A DNA stretch of 55,922 nt from Amycolatopsis saalfeldensis (lineage in GTDB: Bacteria > Actinomycetota > Actinomycetes > Mycobacteriales > Pseudonocardiaceae), in the NCBI RefSeq assembly GCF_900110575.1, contig NZ_FOEF01000035.1:1-55922 (forward strand), given 5' to 3'. Numbering within the stretch: the first letter of the stretch is position 1; each line of letters begins with the position of its first letter. This document shows positions 35,691 through 44,527 of the stretch, in pieces. The notes beneath the pieces are model-generated. The model did no database searches and had not been told where the DNA came from. It worked only from the letters and a program-made list of their open reading frames with translations. The position numbers and the translations under genes are program-made.

Positions 35691-35729
35691 CCGAGGCTGC
35701 CTCCGGTTAACATACGGAGGCAGCCTCCG
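35691..35729. promoter_or_regulatory. nested palindromic operator between the LLM genes and tetR
   Basis: Arms ccgaggctgcctccg (35691-35705) and cggaggcagcctccg (35715-35729) are inverted copies matching at 14 of 15 positions. Each arm is itself a palindrome (CGGAGGC-W-GCCTCCG). The 9-base spacer gttaacata contains a minus-strand TATGTT -10 box. The layout fits TetR dimers bound to two sites over divergent promoters. Confidence 0.75.
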
Positions 35730-35746
35730 AATGTCTACCGAGTAGC

Positions 35747-36322
35747 ATGGGCCAGGCGATGACCGAAGTGAAACCGATGCGCGCGGACGCCCGCCGCAAC
35801 TACGAACGTCTCCTCGGGGAGGCGCAGCGCGCGTTCACCGAGCACGGCGTCGACGCGTCCCTGGAGGACATCGCCCGCCGCGCCGGCGTCGGCATCGGCA
35901 CGCTCTACCGGCACTTCCCGACCAGGGAAGCGCTGCTCGAGACGCTCCTGCGGGCCCGCTTCGACGGCCAGGCCGAGCGTGCGCGCGTGCTGCTCACCCA
36001 CGAAGAGCCGCTGAACGCCCTGCAGGACTGGCTCGTGGGCCTCGGCGACGCCACCGGCACCTTCCGGGGACTGGTGGAGCTGACGGCCGACGCGCTCAAC
36101 GACGAGTCGTCGCGGTTGTACGCGTCCTGTCACGCGATGCGGGAAGCTGGTTCCCACCTGGTGGAACGCGCGAAGCAGGCCGGAGAACTCCGCGCCGACG
36201 TCACGTCGAACGAGCTGCTTTTGTTGGTGCACGCGGCATCCTGGGCGGGCGCGCACCTGCCGGGGGGCGAGGGCATGCAACGCCTCCTGGCTCTTGTTTT
36301 CGAGGGATTGCGGCCGAGTTAA
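35747..36322 (+). CDS. TetR-family transcriptional regulator
   Basis: This 191-residue TetR repressor has an N-terminal helix-turn-helix (DASLEDIARRAGVGIGTLYR HFP, about residues 42-64) preceded by RADARRNYERLLGEAQRAFT. The C-terminal ligand domain is typical of the actinomycete class following AWPTRE-like starts. It is divergent from the two LLM oxidoreductases and probably controls them and itself through the palindrome between. The ATG at 35747 lies only 18 bases after that palindrome. An ATG at 35759 is an alternative start. Confidence 0.93.
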   Translation: MGQAMTEVKPMRADARRNYERLLGEAQRAFTEHGVDASLEDIARRAGVGIGTLYRHFPTREALLETLLRARFDGQAERARVLLTHEEPLNALQDWLVGLGDATGTFRGLVELTADALNDESSRLYASCHAMREAGSHLVERAKQAGELRADVTSNELLLLVHAASWAGAHLPGGEGMQRLLALVFEGLRPS

Positions 36323-36447
36323 CACCGTGAGAAGCCAGGGGGGCCTCCAGCGGGTTAAACTCCGCCCTGACCGGGGCACAACGACGTGCTGACACCGTTT
36401 GTCGACCCAAGCGTCCTGGAATGTGACCAGATAGTGGGAGCTGCATC

Positions 36448-38046
36448 GTGACCAAGCCCAGCAAACCCGTCGTCCTCATCGCGGAAAAGCTCGCGCCTTC
36501 CGTGCTGAGTGTGTTCGGTGACGAGGTAGAGGTCCGGCATGTGGACGGCACGGACCGTCCCGCGCTGTTCGAGGCGGTGAAGAGCGCCGACGCGCTCCTG
36601 GTCCGATCCGCCACGAAGGTCGACGCCGAGGTGCTCGGCCACACCACGCAGCTGAAGGTCGTCGCCCGCGCGGGCGTGGGCCTGGACAACGTCGAGGTCC
36701 CCGCCGCCACCGAGCGCGGCGTGCTGGTGGTCAACGCGCCGACGTCGAACATCGTCTCCGCCGCCGAGCACGCGGTCGCGCTGCTGCTCTCGGTCGCCCG
36801 GCGCGTGCCGGCCGCCGACCAGAGCCTGCGCGCGGGCGAGTGGAAGCGCAGCTCGTTCTCCGGCATCGAGCTGCAGGGCAAGACCGTCGGCGTCGTCGGC
36901 CTGGGCAAGATCGGCCAGCTGTTCTCCCAGCGCCTCGCCGCCTTCGACACCAAGCTCATCGCGTACGACCCGTACGTCTCGGCCGCGCGCGCCGCGCAGC
37001 TCGGCATCGAGCTCGTCACCCTCGACGAGCTGCTGGAGCGCGCCGACGCCATCTCCATCCACCTGCCGAAGACGCCGGAGACCAAGGGCCTGATCGACGC
37101 CGAGGCGCTCAAGAAGACCAAGCCCGGCGTCATCATCGTCAACGCCGCGCGCGGCGGCCTGATCGTCGAGGAGGCGCTGGCCGACGCGATCCGCAGCGGC
37201 CACGTCGGCGGCGCGGGCATCGACGTGTTCGTCACCGAGCCGACCACGTCCAGCCCGCTGTTCGAGCTGCCGAACGTCGTGGTCACGCCGCACCTGGGCG
37301 CGTCCACCGCCGAGGCGCAGGACCGCGCGGGCACCGACGTCGCCCGCTCCGTGCTGCTCGCGCTGCGCGGCGACTTCGTGCCGGACGCGGTGAACGTCTC
37401 CGGTGGCGGCGCCGTCGGCGAGCACGTGCGTCCGTACCTGTCGCTGACGCAGAAGCTGTGCACCGTGCTCACGGCGCTGAGCCCGAAGGCGCCGACCTCG
37501 GTGACCGTCGTGGTCAAGGGCGAGCTGGGCAGCGAGGACACCTCCGTGCTGCAGCTCGCCGCGCTGCGCGGGGTGTTCGCCGGCGTGGTCGAGGACCAGG
37601 TCACCTTCGTCAACGCGCCGCGGCTGGCCGAGGAGCTGGGCGTCCAGGTCGACCTGGTCACCGAGACCGAGAGCCCCAAGTTCCGCAGCCTGGTCACCGT
37701 CCGCGCGGTGCACGCCGACGGCGCGACCCTGACGGTGTCGGGCTCGGTCACCGGCAAGGACGAGGCCGAGAAGATCGTCGAGGTCAACGGGCGCCACTTC
37801 GACCTGCGCGCCGAGGGCCACGTGCTGCTGCTCGAGTACCCCGACCGGCCCGGCATCATGGGCCGCGTCGGCACGCTGCTCGGCGAGGCCGGCATCAACA
37901 TCGAGGCCGCGCAGATCAGCCAGACCACCGACGGCTCCGACGCCGTGATGCTGCTGCGCGTCGACCGGCACGTGGACAACAACGTGCTCCAGCCGATCGG
38001 TGCCGCCGTGGGCGCGCACACGATCCGCGCGGTCGACTTCAGCTAG
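36448..38046 (+). CDS. serA: D-3-phosphoglycerate dehydrogenase
   Basis: SerA oxidises 3-phosphoglycerate with NAD in the first step of serine synthesis. At 532 residues it is the long actinobacterial type. It has an NAD domain (TVGVVGLGKIGQLFSQRLAA near 147), catalytic Arg in NAARGGLIVEEALAD (about 232-246) and His in TPHLGAST. An intervening domain spans about 330-445, and a C-terminal ACT domain (LEYPDRPGIMGRVGTLLGEA near 462) gives serine feedback. The start is GTG 36448 with gggag upstream. In mycobacteria serA1 lies between ilvC and leuB, as here. Confidence 0.97.
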   Translation: MTKPSKPVVLIAEKLAPSVLSVFGDEVEVRHVDGTDRPALFEAVKSADALLVRSATKVDAEVLGHTTQLKVVARAGVGLDNVEVPAATERGVLVVNAPTSNIVSAAEHAVALLLSVARRVPAADQSLRAGEWKRSSFSGIELQGKTVGVVGLGKIGQLFSQRLAAFDTKLIAYDPYVSAARAAQLGIELVTLDELLERADAISIHLPKTPETKGLIDAEALKKTKPGVIIVNAARGGLIVEEALADAIRSGHVGGAGIDVFVTEPTTSSPLFELPNVVVTPHLGASTAEAQDRAGTDVARSVLLALRGDFVPDAVNVSGGGAVGEHVRPYLSLTQKLCTVLTALSPKAPTSVTVVVKGELGSEDTSVLQLAALRGVFAGVVEDQVTFVNAPRLAEELGVQVDLVTETESPKFRSLVTVRAVHADGATLTVSGSVTGKDEAEKIVEVNGRHFDLRAEGHVLLLEYPDRPGIMGRVGTLLGEAGINIEAAQISQTTDGSDAVMLLRVDRHVDNNVLQPIGAAVGAHTIRAVDFS

Positions 38047-38060
38047 CACCCAAGCACGTC

Positions 38061-38099
38061 GAAGGCCCCTTTTCCGCACTCCGCGGGAAAGGGGCCTTC
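38061..38099 (+). terminator. terminator after serA
   Basis: Arms gaaggccccttt and aaaggggccttc are perfect, the loop is GC-rich, and atttt follows immediately. It lies 15 bases after the serA stop. Confidence 0.9.
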
Positions 38100-38311
38100 A
38101 TTTTGCCCGGTCCGGGCAGAGCGGCAACATTCGCATAACAGAGGCAATTCGGCACGAAAGTAGGTCTTTCGGGCGGATAGGTTCTGTGCCGCGAGGCCGA
38201 ACCACGCGCCGTGAGGGCACGGTGCGGCGCCGGGCGCTCACCGGTCGGGGGCGATGGGGGAGCGGCCGGCAGGTTCACGATCCGGGTCTCGGGTTAAGGG
38301 GTTGGGTATTC

Positions 38312-41300
38312 ATGAGTAGATCCCGCTTACCTGGCTGGACGGCCCGGTCGACGGCCGTGGTGTCCGCCGTGGTGCTCGCGGCCGCTGTCGCCGGCGTCCC
38401 GGTCGCGTCGGCGCAGGGGGCGCCGCTCGCGGAGCCGGTCGCGCCCGCGAAGGTCGACGCCTCCGGATTGCAGGGCAAGCTCTCGCCGCGGCTGAGCGCC
38501 GCGCAGGGCAAGATCACGGCGTTCGTGGAGCTGGCCAAGAAGCCGGCCGTCGACGCCTTCACCGCTGAGCAGAGCAAGGGCACCGGCAAGGAGAAGGCCA
38601 AGCAGGCCGCGCGCGCCGCGAAGGCCGACACCGCCGCCGCGGTCACCTCCGTGCTCGGACAGCTCAAGGCCTCGGACTCGGCCGCGAAGCTCGTCACGCA
38701 GACTTCGAACGCCGTCGCGGGCGCTGTCGTCACGGCGGACGCGGCGAAGATCCGTGAACTCGCGAAGCGCGCCGACGTCGTCTCCGTGCGCACTGTCGTG
38801 CCGAAGTCGCGTACGAACGCCAGCGCCGAGCAGCTGACGAACACGCTCGCTTCCTGGCAGCAGACCGGGAAGTACGGCGACAACATCCGCGTCGGCGTGA
38901 TCGACGACGGCATCGACTACACCCACGCCGACTTCGGCGGCCCCGGCACGCCCGAGGCGTACAAGTCCGTGGACCCGACCAAGGCGTCGCCGCTGTTTCC
39001 GAGCGCCAAGGTGGTCGGCGGCACCGACCTCGTGGGCGACGACTACGACTCCAACGGCGAGACCGGCTCCCCGACCCCGAAGCCGGACCCCAACCCGCTG
39101 GCTTGCGGTGAGCACGGCACGCACGTGGCCGGCACCGTCGCCGGATTCGGCGTGAACGCGGACGGAAGCACCTTCACCGGCGACTACAAGAAGCTGGACA
39201 AGAAGAAGCTCGAAGCGCTGAAGATCGGCCCGGGCACCGCGCCCAAGGCCCTGCTGTACGCGATCAAGGTGTTCGGCTGCAAGGGTTCCACGAACGTCAC
39301 CTCGCAGGCCCTCGACTGGGCCCTCGACCCGGACGGCGACGGCGACTTCACCGACCACCTCGACGTCGTCAACCTGTCGCTGGGCAGCGACTTCGGCGCG
39401 CCGGACGACCCGGACTCGCTGTTCGTCCGCAAGCTCGCGCAGAACAACGTGCTCCCGGTGTTCGCGGCGGGCAACGGCGGCGACCTCAACGACGTCGCGG
39501 GCTCGCCGGGCGCCACCCCCGAGGCGCTGACCGTGGCCAGCAGCCGCGACGCGGGCGAGCTGCGTGACGCGGTCGAGGTCACCGCGCCGACCAAGGGCCA
39601 GCAGCCGGGCCAGTACAGCCAGGACTACGCCGGTTACGACACGCTGGACCTGACCGTCCCCGTCGTCGCCCTCTCCGCGGCGAACAACGCCGGCTGCCTC
39701 CCGTACTCGGCTGAGGACAAGGCCAAGGCCGCGGGCAAGGCCGTCTGGCTCGAATGGGACGACAACGACTCCAGCCGCGCCTGCGGTTCCGCCGCGCGCG
39801 CCAACAACGCGCAGGCGGCCGGGGCGAAGGCGACCCTGGTGACGTCGACGCTGGAGCACTTCGCCGCCGGGCTCGCCGGCAACGCGGCCGTGCCGATGTT
39901 CCAGCTCACCGGCAAGGCCACCGCGGCGCAGCGGCCCGCACTGGCCGCGGGCACGCTGACCGTGCGGTTCTTCGGCGCCGGGCGGTCGACGCTGCAGACC
40001 TACGACCAGTCCATCGTGGACAGTCCCAGCTCGTTCACCTCGCGCGGCGGCCGCGGGCCGGCGCTCAAGCCGGACGTCTCGGCTCCCGGTGACACGATCA
40101 CGTCGGCGTTCCGCGGCAGCGGCAACGGCCGGGCCGTCCTGTCCGGGACGTCCATGGCCGCGCCGCACACCTCTGGCATCACGGCGCTGATCCGCCAGGC
40201 GCACCCGGACTGGTCGGTCGAGGAGGTCAAGGCCGCGGTGATCGACACCGCCGGGCACGACCTGACCGACGGGGCCGGTCACACCTATGCGCCGCAGCGC
40301 GTCGGCGCGGGCCGGATTGACACGCTGGCCGCGCTGGACAACCAGGTGCTCGCGTACGTCCAGGACGACCCGGGCGCGGTGAGCGTCAACTTCGGCACCG
40401 TCGAGGCGGGCGGCCCGGTCACGCTGACCAAGACGGTCAAGGTCGTCAACAAGGGCGTCACGCCGGCCGAGTACTCGGTGGCGTACGAGGCGGTCAACAG
40501 CCTGCCCGGCGTCGAGTACACAGTGGACAAGAGCTCGGTGAAGCTGAGCCCGCGCGGCGTCGCGACGGTGAAGGTGACGTTCAAGGTCACCGACGCCAAG
40601 AAGCTGCTCAAGGTGATGGACCCGACCATGCAGGCCACGCAGGCCGGGCTCGCCCGCCAGTTCGTCGCCGACGCCTCGGGCCGCGTCGCCTTCACCCCGA
40701 AGAACGGGGCGACGGTGCCGTTGCGCGTGGCCGTCTACGCGGCGCCGAAGCCGGTCTCGGCCATCACGACGCCCGCGGGCGTGCGGTTCGGCGCGGGGCA
40801 GGACCAGGCCGTGCTGAACCTCGGCGGCAAGGGCGTGGACCAGGGCAGCGGCGCCCAGCGGTACCGCTCGCTGATCAGCGTCCTGGAACTGCAGGCGGAG
40901 TCGCCGCAGCTGCCGGAGTGCGAGGCGGGCGTGACGTCCGACTGCACGCTCAACCGCACCGCGAAGGGCGGCGACCTGCGTTACGTCGGCGCGGCCTCGA
41001 CCGCCCCGCTCGCCAAGGCGCAGGGCGACCCGGAGAACGCCGTGCTCGCGTTCGGCCTCACCACCTGGAGCGACTGGGCGAACCTGGGCAGCAACACCGT
41101 GCCGTTTGTCGACATCGACACCACCGGCGACGGGAAGCCGGACTTCGAGACCTTCGTCACCAAGGCGACGGCCACCGACGTCCTGCTGGTGAACACCGTC
41201 TCGCTCACGAAGCCCGGGTTCCCGAGCGTCGACCTGCAGGCGATCAACGGCCAGCTCGGCGACGTCGACACGAACGTCTTCGATTCGAACGTGATGGTGC

Positions 41301-41653
41301 TGCCGGTCAGCATCGCCGCGCTGGGCATCGACCCGAACGAGGCGTCGCACCGGATCAGCTACACCGTGGGCACCAGCGGCTACTACGTCGCGCCGGGCAC
41401 CACGAACGGGCTGATCGACTACGTCGGCACGCCGATTTCGTTCGACGCCCTCGCGCCGGCGTACTCGGTCCAGGGCGGTGGCGACGCGGCGTTGGGCTAC
41501 GTCGCGAAGCCGGGCACCGCGCTCGTGGTGAACCGCAACGCGGCGGCCGTCGCCGAGGACAAGGCGAAGGGCCTGCTGGCGATCGAGCACCACAACGCGG
41601 CGGGCTCGCGCGCGTCCGTCGTGCGGATCGAGACGGGCGTGCCGAGGGCGTAG
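38312..41653 (+). CDS. secreted subtilisin-like serine protease
   Basis: This 1113-residue exported S8 protease has a signal peptide of about 35 residues (basic start, then STAVVSAVVLAAAVAGVPVA, cut near ASA-QG). An Ala/Lys-rich propeptide inhibitor region runs to about 180. The catalytic domain has Asp198 in GVIDDGIDYTHADF, His268 in GEHGTHVAGT and Ser614 in SGTSMAAPH. The His and Ser are far apart because a protease-associated domain is inserted (about 440-560). Beta-rich C-terminal domains follow, without a cell-wall anchor. The ATG at 38312 has aagggg upstream. It probably degrades extracellular protein. It is unrelated in function to its serA and leuB neighbours, so likely an insertion into the conserved order. 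Confidence 0.94.
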   Translation: MSRSRLPGWTARSTAVVSAVVLAAAVAGVPVASAQGAPLAEPVAPAKVDASGLQGKLSPRLSAAQGKITAFVELAKKPAVDAFTAEQSKGTGKEKAKQAARAAKADTAAAVTSVLGQLKASDSAAKLVTQTSNAVAGAVVTADAAKIRELAKRADVVSVRTVVPKSRTNASAEQLTNTLASWQQTGKYGDNIRVGVIDDGIDYTHADFGGPGTPEAYKSVDPTKASPLFPSAKVVGGTDLVGDDYDSNGETGSPTPKPDPNPLACGEHGTHVAGTVAGFGVNADGSTFTGDYKKLDKKKLEALKIGPGTAPKALLYAIKVFGCKGSTNVTSQALDWALDPDGDGDFTDHLDVVNLSLGSDFGAPDDPDSLFVRKLAQNNVLPVFAAGNGGDLNDVAGSPGATPEALTVASSRDAGELRDAVEVTAPTKGQQPGQYSQDYAGYDTLDLTVPVVALSAANNAGCLPYSAEDKAKAAGKAVWLEWDDNDSSRACGSAARANNAQAAGAKATLVTSTLEHFAAGLAGNAAVPMFQLTGKATAAQRPALAAGTLTVRFFGAGRSTLQTYDQSIVDSPSSFTSRGGRGPALKPDVSAPGDTITSAFRGSGNGRAVLSGTSMAAPHTSGITALIRQAHPDWSVEEVKAAVIDTAGHDLTDGAGHTYAPQRVGAGRIDTLAALDNQVLAYVQDDPGAVSVNFGTVEAGGPVTLTKTVKVVNKGVTPAEYSVAYEAVNSLPGVEYTVDKSSVKLSPRGVATVKVTFKVTDAKKLLKVMDPTMQATQAGLARQFVADASGRVAFTPKNGATVPLRVAVYAAPKPVSAITTPAGVRFGAGQDQAVLNLGGKGVDQGSGAQRYRSLISVLELQAESPQLPECEAGVTSDCTLNRTAKGGDLRYVGAASTAPLAKAQGDPENAVLAFGLTTWSDWANLGSNTVPFVDIDTTGDGKPDFETFVTKATATDVLLVNTVSLTKPGFPSVDLQAINGQLGDVDTNVFDSNVMVLPVSIAALGIDPNEASHRISYTVGTSGYYVAPGTTNGLIDYVGTPISFDALAPAYSVQGGGDAALGYVAKPGTALVVNRNAAAVAEDKAKGLLAIEHHNAAGSRASVVRIETGVPRA

Positions 41654-41741
41654 CACCTTCGGCGCCGCCCGGCCTGACAAGGCGTGGTGATCCTCCGATC
41701 GGGTAACGATCGACGGAACGGTCACCGTCGCCGATCAGCGG

Positions 41742-41788
41742 GACAAGGGGGCTTTCCGGGCCTTGACGGCTCGGGAGGCCCCCTTGTC
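41742..41788. terminator. terminator after the subtilase gene
   Basis: Arms gacaaggggg (41742-41751) and cccccttgtc (41779-41788) pair perfectly around a 27-base loop. It lies about 90 bases after the protease stop and just before the leuB upstream region. Confidence 0.7.
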
Positions 41789-41802
41789 GTTAACCCGTTC
41801 AG

Positions 41803-41871
41803 GTGTCTCACCCTGCGGGAGGATGCGGCATAAGGGTGGTGCGGCTACGGCGTCTTGTCTACGGCCGGTAA
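41803..41871 (+). CDS. candidate leuB leader peptide
   Basis: A 22-codon frame from GTG 41803 to TAA encodes (M)SHPAGGCGIRVVRLRRLVYG and a final R. It includes the rare codons ata, agg, cta and ctt, and two Leu and three Val codons. A ttaacc -10-like box lies seven bases upstream, which would make it leaderless like the ilvB and cimA leaders. I see only a weak hairpin before the following gttttctt, so attenuation is not demonstrated and the frame may be chance. Confidence 0.3.
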   Translation: MSHPAGGCGIRVVRLRRLVYGR

Positions 41872-41944
41872 CCTTCCGCTGCTGGCGTTTTCTTGCGGAT
41901 GGGCCATCGGAGCGTTCGGTGGCCTGGTCTACGGAGGTGTGTGG

Positions 41945-42982
41945 ATGCGGCTCGCGGTGATCCCAGGTGACGGGATCGGGCCCGAGGTGGTCTCCGAGGC
42001 GCTCAAGGTGCTCGGTGAAGTAGCACCAGCGGCGGAGATCACGAACTACGACCTCGGCGCTGCGCGGTGGCACTCGACCGGGGAGCTGCTCCCGGAGTCG
42101 GTGCTGGGCGAGTTGCGTCAGCACGACGCGATCCTGCTGGGCGCGGTCGGCGACCCGTCGGTGCCGAGCGGGATCCTGGAGCGCGGGCTGCTGCTGCGGC
42201 TGCGCTTCGAGCTCGACCACCACGTGAACCTGCGCCCGGCGCGGCTCTACCCCGGGGTGCGCGGCCCGCTGGCCGACGCCGGCGAGGTCGACATGATCAT
42301 GGTGCGCGAAGGGACCGAAGGCCCGTACGCGGGCACCGGCGGCCTGCTGCGCAAGGACACCGAGCACGAGATCGCCACCGAGGTCAGCATCAACACGGCC
42401 TACGGTGTGCGGCGCGTGGTGGCCGACGCGTTCAACCGCGCCGAGGACCGGCCGCGCAAGCACCTCACGCTGGTGCACAAGACCAACGTGCTGGAGCACG
42501 CCGGTTCGCTGTGGTCGCGGATCGTCGAAGAGGTTTCGCTGGAGCACCCGGACGTGACGGTGGCCTACTCCCATGTGGACGCGGCGACCATCCACATGGT
42601 CACGGACCCGTCGCGGTTCGACGTGATCGTCACCGACAACCTGTTCGGCGACATCCTCACGGACCTGGCGGCCGCGGTGACCGGCGGCATCGGCCTCGCG
42701 GCCAGCGGCAACCTGGACATCACCCGCCGCAACCCGAGCATGTTCGAGCCGGTGCACGGCAGTGCCCCGGACATCGCGGGTCAGGGCCTCGCGGACCCGA
42801 CGGCCGCCGTGCTGTCGGTCTCGCTCCTGCTCGACCACCTCGGCCAGAAGGAGGCGGCGCGCCGGATCGAAGCGTCGGTCGCCTTCGACCTGGCCACCCG
42901 CGACCAGGCCTCGCCCGGCGCCACCCAAGCGATCGGCGACCGCCTGGCGGCGCTGGTTTCGTCGAACGTGCGCACGGGCTGA
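41945..42982 (+). CDS. leuB: 3-isopropylmalate dehydrogenase
   Basis: LeuB oxidatively decarboxylates 3-isopropylmalate in leucine synthesis. In organisms using citramalate it also acts on 3-methylmalate towards isoleucine, which fits the nearby cimA. The 345-residue protein shows MRLAVIPGDGIGPEVVSEAL, substrate arginines in LLLRLRFELDHHVNLRPARL, the YGVRRVVADAF tyrosine, Mg-binding Asp residues in TDNLFGDILTDLAAAV and the NAD motif EPVHGSAPDIAGQGLADPTA. The ATG at 41945 has GGAGG seven bases upstream. leuC and leuD are not in this window. Confidence 0.96.
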   Translation: MRLAVIPGDGIGPEVVSEALKVLGEVAPAAEITNYDLGAARWHSTGELLPESVLGELRQHDAILLGAVGDPSVPSGILERGLLLRLRFELDHHVNLRPARLYPGVRGPLADAGEVDMIMVREGTEGPYAGTGGLLRKDTEHEIATEVSINTAYGVRRVVADAFNRAEDRPRKHLTLVHKTNVLEHAGSLWSRIVEEVSLEHPDVTVAYSHVDAATIHMVTDPSRFDVIVTDNLFGDILTDLAAAVTGGIGLAASGNLDITRRNPSMFEPVHGSAPDIAGQGLADPTAAVLSVSLLLDHLGQKEAARRIEASVAFDLATRDQASPGATQAIGDRLAALVSSNVRTG

Positions 42983-43045
42983 GCTTCGCCGTTTGCAGTC
43001 CTGTCGTGAAGCCGCTGCTGCCCGGTACACAAGTGTGCCGGGCAG

Positions 43046-43185
43046 CGCGGTGGTAGCTCAGCTAGTCGTTGTGACAAGAACCCCCGCCGCGGAAGACCGG
43101 TCGAAATCCGGCGCTGACCCGCAACGGTAGGCCCACGGTCCACTCCGGACCGCGGACGAGCCCGACGCCGGCGATGGTTCGCCCC
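43046..43185 (+). ncRNA. cobalamin riboswitch
   Basis: The conserved core ggaagaccggtcgaaatccg and the following cgctgacccgcaacggt (43091-43128) match the cobalamin-box consensus (GGAA-CCGG-N-GAAA-UCCGG-CGC-N-GACCCGC-AAC-G). A distal cgagcccgacgccggc (43157-43172) corresponds to the second conserved strand. It lies in the leader of the FecCD-type ABC importer genes, which makes vitamin B12 the likely cargo. A tcccgt/acggga hairpin near 43194-43214 may be part of the expression platform. The outer boundaries are approximate. Confidence 0.85.
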
Positions 43186-43312
43186 ACCCGTCCCCTCCCG
43201 TCGTGGTCTACGGGAGACGACACCCTTTCCCACCGCGGCCGGCCGAGGTGCCCGCCGCCTGGGTGGTTGTTGTCTTCGTCGCGCGGACCCCGGAACAGAT
43301 TGGGTCCCGCCG

Positions 43313-44527
43313 GTGCCTCCCGATGACTTCCCACCCGACGCCCGATCGGCCCCTCCGGTCTCGCCTCCTCCCGGCGACGATTCTCCGCGTAGTCGTGTCC
43401 TTGGCTCCGCAGTCGTTCCCATCGACACAGCCACCAGCACCTCCGCTCCCACCGGCACCTCCGCTGCCACCGGCGTCGCCGATCCCGAGCCCGCCCGTCG
43501 CCGGATAACGCCGATCCTTCTGGGCCTCCTCGGGGCCCTCCTGGCGTCCGTCGTGGTGGCCGTCGGGATCGGGACGGTCGCCGTGCCGGTCACTCACACG
43601 TGGGCCTTTCTCCGGGCCGGTCTCGTCGGTGGCACCATCGGCCCGGGTGACGTCGGCCAGTACCGGATCATCTGGGACATTCGGTTGCCGCGGGTGCTGC
43701 TCGCGGTCGTCGTCGGTGCGGGGCTGGCGACGGTGGGCGTCGCGATTCAGGCCATGGTTCGCAACGCGCTCGCGGAGCCGTTCGTCCTCGGCATCTCCTC
43801 CGGGGCGTCGGTGGGGGCGACGGCGGTGGCGCTGTTCGGTGTCTTCGCGTCGATGGGTATCTACGCTCTGTCCGTCGGCGCGTTCCTGGCCGCGCTCGGC
43901 GCGACCGTGATCGTTTACCTCGTCGCGAGGACGCGCGAAGGCCTCACCCCGCTGCGCCTGGTGCTGACCGGCACCGCGATGTCGTACGGGTTCTTCGCTG
44001 TCACCACGGTTCTCGTCTTCCAGGCGCCGAACGGTGAAGCCGCGCGCTCGGCCCTTTTCTGGCTGCTGGGCAGCCTCGCCGGGGCGAATTGGGCGTCGCT
44101 GCCGGTGGCGGCGATCGTCGTGGTGGCCGGGGCGCTGCTGCTGTTCGCGCTGTCGGGCCGGCTGAACGCGCTGGCCATGGGCGACGAAGCGGCGACGACG
44201 CTCGGCGTGAGCGTGCCCCGGCTGCGCGTGCTGCTGTTCGTCGTTTGTTCGGCCATGACCGGAGTGCTGGTGGCGGTCAGCGGCGCGATCGGGTTCGTCG
44301 GGTTGATCCTGCCGCACCTGGTACGCCTCGCCGTCGGCGCCGACCATCGGCGGGTGCTGGCCGTCGCGCCACTCGCGGGCGCGGTGTTCCTCGTCTGGGT
44401 GGACGTGGCCGCGCGGGTGCTCGCCGCGCCCGAGGAGTTGCCGATCGGGGTGCTGACGGCGGCCGTCGGCGTGCCCGCGTTCCTGGTGCTGATGCGGCGC
44501 CGGGCCTACGTGTTCTGGGCTGCGTGA
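43313..44527 (+). CDS. btuC: FecCD-family ABC permease, probable cobalamin importer
   Basis: This 404-residue permease has a Pro/Ser/Thr-rich cytosolic tail of about 65 residues and then about ten membrane helices. FecCD landmarks are IIWDIRLPRVLLAVVVGAGL, EPFVLGISSGASVGA, GEAARSALFWLLGSLAGANW and SGAIGFVGLILPHLVRLAVG, the ATPase-coupling EAA-like loop. The cobalamin riboswitch upstream argues for B12 over siderophore iron. The start is GTG 43313; the long tail leaves room for a later start. The ATPase gene follows with no gap (TGAATG). Confidence 0.88.
   Translation: MPPDDFPPDARSAPPVSPPPGDDSPRSRVLGSAVVPIDTATSTSAPTGTSAATGVADPEPARRRITPILLGLLGALLASVVVAVGIGTVAVPVTHTWAFLRAGLVGGTIGPGDVGQYRIIWDIRLPRVLLAVVVGAGLATVGVAIQAMVRNALAEPFVLGISSGASVGATAVALFGVFASMGIYALSVGAFLAALGATVIVYLVARTREGLTPLRLVLTGTAMSYGFFAVTTVLVFQAPNGEAARSALFWLLGSLAGANWASLPVAAIVVVAGALLLFALSGRLNALAMGDEAATTLGVSVPRLRVLLFVVCSAMTGVLVAVSGAIGFVGLILPHLVRLAVGADHRRVLAVAPLAGAVFLVWVDVAARVLAAPEELPIGVLTAAVGVPAFLVLMRRRAYVFWAA

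Noticed and set aside
38312..41653. Cell-wall anchored protease
   Set aside because: No LPxTG motif or C-terminal hydrophobic tail; the end is soluble and polar.
43044..43120. tRNA-like sequence (ggtagctcagctagt followed by a T-arm-like ccggtcgaaatccgg)
   Set aside because: The D stem and anticodon stem do not pair, and the T-arm-like part is the conserved core of the cobalamin riboswitch.
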